Shown here: positions 58,768 through 64,000 of the stretch, in pieces
Layout: every line of letters starts with the position of its first letter
Numbering within the stretch: the first letter of the stretch is position 1
Source of the DNA: Flammeovirgaceae bacterium UBA5008
GTDB lineage: Bacteria > Bacteroidota > Bacteroidia > Cytophagales > Cyclobacteriaceae
Assembly: GCA_002398365.1 (NCBI GenBank)
Contig: DGYK01000063.1
Coordinates: 244,705-308,704 of the forward strand
Reading direction: 5' to 3'
Length of the DNA: 64,000 nt
The notes under the pieces: generated by a model
The model's database searches: none
What the model was told of the DNA's origin: nothing
What the model saw: only the letters and a program-made list of their open reading frames with translations
Translations under genes and position numbers: made by a program

Positions 58768-61008
58768 ATGAAATATATTTACATCATTTTTATCAGTTTC
58801 TTGAGTCTGTCGGCTCAAGCGCAGTATTCAGAAAAAGAAGAAAAAGACACACTTAAAACTTCGTATTTAGATGAGGTCGTTATCTCAGCCAATAAAATAG
58901 CTGAACAACGAAGAGAGATTGCCCAGCAAGTTCACATCATCCGACCTTCTGTTCTTAAATCACTGAACGCGCAAACCTCTGCAGATCTTCTTCAAAACAC
59001 CGGAATGGTAGCGATGCAACGAAGCCAGCAAGGTGGAGGTAGCCCCATCTTACGTGGCTTTGAAGCGAGTCGGGTATTATTGGTAGTAGATGGGGTTCGA
59101 ATGAACAATGCTATTTTTCGGGCCGGTCACCTTCAAAATGTACTTCGAGTAGACAATAACAATCTCGATCATGCGGAGGTGTTATTTGGACCATCCTCTA
59201 CAGTATATGGTAGCGATGCATTGGGTGGCGTGATCCACTTTTATACACGCAACCCTACTCTCTCTATGGTAGAAGGGAAAACGATAACTTCAGGTGAAGG
59301 GTTTGTCCGATTAGGATCCGCCAATGATGAAAAGACTTTTCACGCGGACTTCAATGTAGCCGATAGTCGAATGGGATCATTTACTTCTTTTACGATCAGT
59401 GACTTTGGCGATTTGCGGATGGGAAAAGAAAAAAACCCGTTAGCTGATCAAGTGTACGGCTATCGGGGTAAGTATGTGCAACGCGCCCCCGATAATTTGA
59501 GCGACCTGTTAGTTGTAAATCCAGATTCTACTTTGCAAAAGTTCAGCGGTTATCGTCAGTGGGATATTTTGCAAAAGTTTCTTTACAAAGCGAGCAATCG
59601 TGTTAGTCATACACTCAACTTTCAATATTCAAGCACAACCAACGTTCCGCGCTATGATCGATTAACTGACCGCAGCGGAAATGGATTAGCGAGTGCTGAA
59701 TGGAACTATGGGCCAGAGAAACGTTTTCTCGGTAGCTACGGAATTCAGGTGAACGGACTGGGTAAGCTAGCCGATGGGTTGAACATAACAGCTAGTTATC
59801 AAGATATTGAAGAAAGTAGAATCAGTCGGAATTTTAACAGCAATAACCGCGACAGTCGTGTGGAGAAAATAAGTGTGTATGGATTGAATGTAGATTTCAA
59901 AAAAGAAATCAATAAACATAAAATTCGATATGGATTTGATGGGCAATATAATGTTCTCAATTCTACCGCCACCCGCACCAACATCGTTTCGCTGGCAATC
60001 ACTTCGGTTAGTACACGCTATCCAGATGGAGATAATGTGATGGGGTTGTACGCATTGTACGCCACACATACTTATGAAATTGCAAAGAATTTGTACTTAA
60101 ATGATGGCATTCGATTAGGATACAGCACTTTGTTCTCCAGCTTTAACAGTCAGCAATTTTTTGCTTTCCCCTTCAAGCGAATTAGCCAGGAAAATATCTA
60201 TGCCAGTGGCAATATTGGTTTAGTGTACACGCCTAACTTCTGGAAGATTTCGTTGATGGGAAGCACCGGTTTTCGTGTGCCGAATTTTGATGATCTGACA
60301 AAAATATTCGATACCCGTGCGGGCAATGCTACCACTACCGGTACGCTAGTTCTTCCCAATGCCGATTTGGGTCCGGAGAAGACTTTGAACGTGGACGTTA
60401 GTGTGATGCGATTTATCGGTTCTACTGCGCGCATCGAAGCTACCGGCTTTTATACCAAAATAACAGATGCAATCGTGGTAAGACCTTCTACGCTGAATGG
60501 TCAATCGGTAGTGACTTTCAATGGTTTTCCGGCCAACGTATTCACCAGCCAAAATGCAACCGAGGCCTACATATATGGCTATTCGCTTGGGGCAAGAGCC
60601 GAGATCAGTGAGCAGGTATCCTTTGCGGGATCGTATAATTTCACCTACGGAAGAGTCTTGAATCCCGGCTCTACCGAAACTCCTCTTGACCATATCGCTC
60701 CAGCCTTTGGTCGCGGAAGCGTTCTGTATTCAAACCAGAAACTTCGTGCAGAAGCTTTTATTAATTTTAGCGTAGAAAAAAGTCTGGGCGACTATAGCAA
60801 CAGTGGTGAAGATAATCTTCAATATGCGACACCACGTGGAATGCCAGGTTGGTACACCATCAACCTGCGTTGTGGCTATGAGTTATCTAAAACGTTTACT
60901 TTGCAAATGGGGATCGACAATTTAATGGACATTCAATACAGAACCTTTGCTTCCGGCATCAATGCCCCCGGAAGAAATATTTTTGGAACACTTCGTAAAA
61001 AATTTTAG
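58768..61008 (+). CDS. TonB-dependent receptor, heme/hemoglobin-type
   Basis: 746 residues with a signal peptide (IIFISFLSLSAQAQ). The TonB box region (LDEVVISANK) is followed by a plug with QQGGGSPILRGFEASRVLLV, VDGVRMNNAIFRAGHLQNV and VYGSDALGGVIHFYTR, which is the pattern of the hemoglobin/transferrin/lactoferrin receptor group. A 22-strand barrel ends in FGTLRKKF with a terminal Phe. Cargo is probably heme or a related metal complex, inferred from family. The gene is followed by a strong terminator. Confidence 0.9.
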   Translation: MKYIYIIFISFLSLSAQAQYSEKEEKDTLKTSYLDEVVISANKIAEQRREIAQQVHIIRPSVLKSLNAQTSADLLQNTGMVAMQRSQQGGGSPILRGFEASRVLLVVDGVRMNNAIFRAGHLQNVLRVDNNNLDHAEVLFGPSSTVYGSDALGGVIHFYTRNPTLSMVEGKTITSGEGFVRLGSANDEKTFHADFNVADSRMGSFTSFTISDFGDLRMGKEKNPLADQVYGYRGKYVQRAPDNLSDLLVVNPDSTLQKFSGYRQWDILQKFLYKASNRVSHTLNFQYSSTTNVPRYDRLTDRSGNGLASAEWNYGPEKRFLGSYGIQVNGLGKLADGLNITASYQDIEESRISRNFNSNNRDSRVEKISVYGLNVDFKKEINKHKIRYGFDGQYNVLNSTATRTNIVSLAITSVSTRYPDGDNVMGLYALYATHTYEIAKNLYLNDGIRLGYSTLFSSFNSQQFFAFPFKRISQENIYASGNIGLVYTPNFWKISLMGSTGFRVPNFDDLTKIFDTRAGNATTTGTLVLPNADLGPEKTLNVDVSVMRFIGSTARIEATGFYTKITDAIVVRPSTLNGQSVVTFNGFPANVFTSQNATEAYIYGYSLGARAEISEQVSFAGSYNFTYGRVLNPGSTETPLDHIAPAFGRGSVLYSNQKLRAEAFINFSVEKSLGDYSNSGEDNLQYATPRGMPGWYTINLRCGYELSKTFTLQMGIDNLMDIQYRTFASGINAPGRNIFGTLRKKF

Positions 61009-61016
61009 TCACATTG

Positions 61017-61050
61017 GTCGATGCTTCTCTTATGGGAAGCATCGACTTTT
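61017..61050 (+). terminator. Intrinsic terminator after the heme-type receptor
   Basis: GTCGATGCTTC (61017-61027) and GAAGCATCGAC (61036-61046) pair perfectly and are followed by a T run. The rest of the gap to 61254 holds no gene that I can see. Confidence 0.85.
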
Positions 61051-61254
61051 TGATAAATCGGATTTATGAAACTGCAATCACTTATTCAATCATTGCGAAA
61101 ATTTCGATCACTGCATCTTTGAGTGGTGATTAGCGACAACTTCAAACTAATTTATACCAACTACACAGGCTGGAGTTTGTTGATTTTGAGTATCACTGGA
61201 TTTGGTTGTGGTTTGGCCCTCGAAAAATCAGAAGTGAAAAAAACGAAGAAATTG

Positions 61255-62307
61255 TCATAACCTTTTTCTCAATCCCCATGCAGCAACTCCAATTACAATC
61301 AACGAAACAACCCATGCCCAAATGTTTGGCTTTTTCGTTTCCACAAAAAAAGTCTGCTCCTTGAAAGCAAACTTCAAATACGAAGGCTTCCAATAAAATT
61401 CATTTCCTGCTACGGAGTCGGCATTGTGACTAACAATTTCTCCAGGCATATTTATAGAATGGAGGTACTTGCCTTCGGAAGCCCACATCATAAAATTCAG
61501 ACGACTTTCAATCTCCTTAGCTTCCAGTTTATATTTATTGGTGGTAAGATCAATATCTATTCCTAAGCTGTCGAATAACGATGGCCACGGGTTGTCTGCA
61601 CTGATGCTATTATCCTTGCTATCTGCTTTTGCCAGGATATCAAAAATTACCTGTTGGTTTAACTGAAGTTTTTTCCATTGCTCTTCGCTGGCATTTTTTC
61701 GAAAGACTTGAAAATATTCTTCTCCATAAGCTCGATTAAAATAGTGATCAAAAATCCGCTCATTCAATTTAGTGAGAAACAGGCTATCCGCTTTGCTGAT
61801 GGGCTTTCCCTCAGCCGGCAAGTTTTCAATAAACTGAAAATCGTTGGTATTGAGGAAATCTGTTATCGGATAATGAAAGCGATTGATCGGATGATATGTA
61901 TCTTCAAAGCGATAGACGGTATAAAACCAGCGAAAGTGTTTTTCGAACTTACTGGATAGATGGAACAGCGTATCGGTAGATGACGAAGTTTCAGCATTGG
62001 CTTCCGAAGCAGAAGAATATGATTTCCTGAAAATGACTGTGTACTTTTTTTCTTTGGCTTTACTGGAATCACTCGCAGTTAATTTTACGTGAAGCGAATC
62101 AGCTATCAACGCCCATCCGTTTTGTTCGCTGCAACCAAAATAGTTTTGCTTGCTAATCTTTGGGTCTTCGGATGTCAATCGAATTTCGCGATCTAAGCTT
62201 CCATCTTCCCGTACGGATGTTCGCACAGCCACCTTGTGTTCGCAAGCGGTTAGGGCTACAACACCAAATGCTACAACAGCAATTGAAAATATTTTTTGAG
62301 TCTTCAT
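61255..62307 (-). CDS. Lipoprotein with C-terminal membrane span, ECF operon
   Basis: About 350 residues from the ATG at 62307. The start MKTQKIFSIAVVAFGVVALTAC ends in a lipobox, and the C-terminus has a span (WAWVVSLIVIGVAAWGLRKRL) with an Arg-Lys-Arg end. The body is helical and polar, and it recalls a COG3878-like or DUF-type lipoprotein but I do not recognise the family. The ATG overlaps the anti-sigma gene's stop by a few bases. Likely a partner of the sigma/anti-sigma pair. Confidence 0.75.
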   Translation of the reverse strand: MKTQKIFSIAVVAFGVVALTACEHKVAVRTSVREDGSLDREIRLTSEDPKISKQNYFGCSEQNGWALIADSLHVKLTASDSSKAKEKKYTVIFRKSYSSASEANAETSSSTDTLFHLSSKFEKHFRWFYTVYRFEDTYHPINRFHYPITDFLNTNDFQFIENLPAEGKPISKADSLFLTKLNERIFDHYFNRAYGEEYFQVFRKNASEEQWKKLQLNQQVIFDILAKADSKDNSISADNPWPSLFDSLGIDIDLTTNKYKLEAKEIESRLNFMMWASEGKYLHSINMPGEIVSHNADSVAGNEFYWKPSYLKFAFKEQTFFVETKKPNIWAWVVSLIVIGVAAWGLRKRL

Positions 62308-62309
62308 GG

Positions 62310-62807
62310 TCAATTATGATTGGTGGATTGTTTCACTTTTAAGTACCGGGCGTACCACGATTCGTTTGTATTCGCCTTCCGGTTTTCATTATACTTTTTG
62401 ATGAATGCGATGCTATTCAGAAATACATCATTCTGCCGCGGCATCAGTTTGGTGATTTGATACGAAGTGGGTCGCTGTTCCCAAATAAAGAATACTATGA
62501 GAACAAGAGAGGCTAAACGCATCGCATTTTGAAACCAACTGCTTTCCAATACACGCTGCCAGATAATGCTCGTGCTTTCTCGTTCAGCCGGCAATCGATC
62601 CATCACACGATTCGTGAATGCAGCGGCATGTTGCAGTTGAGGTTTCAATTCTTTTGCTCGTTGAATGACACCTTTTGTAGATTGAATCTCCTCGAATAGT
62701 TTTTGGCAAGCAGTGCAGCTATTCAAATGCGTATGCAACTGTTGTTGCCCTTCCAAGGAGAGCTCATCAAACAGCCAGATGTCTTTTTCGTAGTCGGGGC
62801 AGCTCAT
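62310..62807 (-). CDS. Anti-sigma factor, zinc-finger type
   Basis: 165 residues. N-terminal zinc anti-sigma motif HxxxCxxC with His27, Cys31 and Cys34 (THLNSCTACQ), and one membrane span (MRLASLVLIVFFIW) at about 100-115. It should hold the ECF sigma factor inactive at the membrane. It starts three bases after the sigma factor stop (62811) and ends next to the lipoprotein gene, so the three form an operon. Confidence 0.88.
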   Translation of the reverse strand: MSCPDYEKDIWLFDELSLEGQQQLHTHLNSCTACQKLFEEIQSTKGVIQRAKELKPQLQHAAAFTNRVMDRLPAERESTSIIWQRVLESSWFQNAMRLASLVLIVFFIWEQRPTSYQITKLMPRQNDVFLNSIAFIKKYNENRKANTNESWYARYLKVKQSTNHN

Positions 62808-62810
62808 ATC

Positions 62811-63368
62811 TTAATCGTTATAATGTTCTTTAATATAGGCTTGAATTTTTTTTCGAGCATGATAGAGATTGCTCTTAACCTGATCTTCATTGACATTTAC
62901 CAGTTGGCATACTTCTCCCGAAGGCAAGTCTTCGACATCGCGTAATACATAGATCATTTTCTGCATACCGCTTAATTGATTAATAGCTCGTTGGTACAAG
63001 TGTGTCAATTCCGACTGAGCTAGTTCATGAAGTGGACTACTTTGATCCGGATGATTCAATATTGTTTCCACCGACAGTTGACTCCTTTCACTCTGATACG
63101 AAGTTTTCTTCTGCATATCTAAGCAGTGATTCACCAGAATGCGATAGAGCCAAGTGCTCATCTTTACATCCGATCGATAAGCCGACAGATTCTTCCATAG
63201 TTTTATAAATACCTCCTGCACAGCATCTTCGGCATCAGCCGCATTGCCCAGATAGCGAAAGGCAACCGCATACAAGAATCTTTGGTAATGCATCACCATT
63301 TGCCGAAAGGCTTGGCGATCTCCTCGTTGCGCTTGTTGAATCAGGTTTAGGTCAATCTGGCTGATCAT
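62811..63368 (-). CDS. ECF-type RNA polymerase sigma factor
   Basis: 185 residues, usual ECF length. Region 2 contains RYLGNAADAEDAVQEVFIKL and region 4 contains VEDLPSGEVCQLVNVNEDQV followed by VKSNLYHARKKI. The regions recognise the -10 and -35 of its own regulon. It is followed in the same operon by the anti-sigma factor and a lipoprotein. No target promoter was identified in the window. Confidence 0.93.
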   Translation of the reverse strand: MISQIDLNLIQQAQRGDRQAFRQMVMHYQRFLYAVAFRYLGNAADAEDAVQEVFIKLWKNLSAYRSDVKMSTWLYRILVNHCLDMQKKTSYQSERSQLSVETILNHPDQSSPLHELAQSELTHLYQRAINQLSGMQKMIYVLRDVEDLPSGEVCQLVNVNEDQVKSNLYHARKKIQAYIKEHYND

Positions 63369-63498
63369 TTCCTAGTTTGATACTGATACGAGGGAAGTAA
63401 CGGAAAGTAAAATGGGGATGCAAATTTTCTTTTAAGCGTATCAGATTGGTTGGCCAATGGAGCGTTGGCAAATAAGTTGACTTATTTGAAATTCGAGT

Positions 63499-63935
63499 TT
63501 ATTCATCCGAGTTGAGCCCATAGAGCTTTATGAATTCATCGTATTCTTCCTGCGATGTTTTCTTTAGATGATGAGGCTTTTGGTTTTTAATGTATTGAAA
63601 TACGCGCTCCACAGCCGAATCAGAAACGGAATAAGCGGCATACCCCGTTTGCCACGCAAATTTCTCAGGAATATATTTTCCTGATTCACAAAATGTGAAC
63701 AGCTACCTTTTATTTGTTTGATTACATCAGCAACGGATTTTTTGGGATTTAATAGAAACAAACAATGGATGTGATCGGGCATGCCGTTTACAATTTTAAC
63801 GGAGCATTCTTGTTCTATCAGCTGCTCTGTTATATGGCTATGAATTTTGTTTTCCACATTTAAATGTATGAGAGGTGATCTTTCTTTTGTAGCCCAAATG
63901 GCGTGAATCCATATTTTAGTATAGGAATGTGGCAT
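63499..63935 (-). pseudogene. RAYT-type (IS200-like) REP-associated transposase, frameshifted
   Basis: The first frame (from ATG at 63935) has the HUH motif in GMPDHIHCLFLLNPKKSVAD and the SYTKIWIHAIWATKERSPL start of Y1 transposases, then runs out of frame after SHFVNQE. The -1 frame then continues in KYIPEKFAWQTGYAAYSVSD, SAVERVFQYIKNQKPHH and on to a stop at 63499. Adding one A in the A4 run (63676-63679, + strand T4) restores HFVNQEKYIPEKFAWQ. The catalytic Tyr should be in VFQYIKNQ, downstream of the shift, so a truncated product would be inactive. It could be real decay or a homopolymer error. Confidence 0.88.
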
Positions 63936-63974
63936 AGTTTATTTTGTTTAGAATCTGTGTTCTGTGTTTCAACC

Positions 63975-64000
63975 TAGCCCACGGTTTAAACCGTGGGCTA
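63975..64000. repeat. REP-like perfect palindrome, copy 2
   Basis: A 26-bp perfect palindrome (half-site TAGCCCACGGTTT) that reaches the window edge, 39 bp upstream of the RAYT-type transposase start. It is identical to the centre of the palindrome at 56562-56595. REP sites next to a RAYT gene are the usual arrangement of a REPtron. Confidence 0.85.

Noticed and set aside
63670..63690. Programmed -1 frameshift in the RAYT gene
   Set aside because: No X-XXY-YYZ heptamer or downstream structure was found; a one-base loss in an A run explains the break.
1..64000. CRISPR arrays, tRNA or rRNA genes and prophage genes
   Set aside because: I saw no regularly spaced repeats, no tRNA or rRNA signatures and no phage structural genes, though short RNA genes could be missed by reading.

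Overview
The window reads as chromosomal DNA of a Bacteroidota bacterium, most likely Cytophagales or a Cyclobacteriaceae-like lineage. Evidence for this is a SusC/SusD pair, CarboxypepD_reg-fronted TonB receptors, PD40-OmpA proteins, many signal peptides ending in AQ, and promoters of the Bacteroidota type (TTG, about 20 bp, TAnnTTTG). Genus is an inference. I found no rRNA, tRNA, CRISPR array or prophage. Most of the sequence is ordinary core and envelope gene content with a few accessory inserts.

Region 1-9 kb: the tail of an AraC-type regulator converges on a TonB receptor, followed by a Crp/Fnr-type regulator, a small exported Ig-like protein and a membrane-anchored LytTR regulator. A MarR regulator, an exported metallo-beta-lactamase-fold hydrolase and a DUF481-type barrel protein follow. 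A nearly identical 17-bp element lies before both marR and the hydrolase gene. Region 9-21 kb: a lipoprotein, an exported S33 peptidase-like hydrolase, two membrane proteins, a SusD/SusC operon with a strong terminator, and a divergent two-component system (propeller sensor kinase plus LuxR-type regulator) that probably controls it.

Region 21-34 kb: a chlorite-dismutase-like protein, an SDR, a DUF2141 protein, two divergent Crp/Fnr-type regulators, an SRPBCC protein, an exported GH130 lipoprotein, a thioredoxin-TPR protein, mutS, and an AT-rich KAP-type P-loop NTPase that looks acquired. Region 34-54 kb: Gfo/Idh/MocA oxidoreductase, a large BNR-repeat exported protein, a lipoprotein-sorting-like protein, DsbD, an M23 peptidase, a patatin with BamA-like barrel, two OmpA-type proteins, a transglutaminase-like protein, aldehyde dehydrogenase and an AsmA-like protein. 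These are mostly envelope functions.

Region 54-64 kb: a minus-strand cluster of 3-hydroxyacyl-CoA dehydrogenase, APH-fold phosphotransferase and an acyl-CoA dehydrogenase with an ACAD10/11-like active-site motif, pointing to 4-hydroxy-acid oxidation. Next come a heme-type TonB receptor and an ECF sigma, anti-sigma and lipoprotein operon. At the right edge is a frameshifted REP-associated (RAYT-type) transposase with a perfect palindrome beside it. The same 26-bp palindrome recurs at 56.57 kb, overlapping the stop codon of the acyl-CoA dehydrogenase. The REP/RAYT pair, the phosphotransferase-ACAD cluster, the twin MarR-site and the KAP NTPase are the most interesting items.
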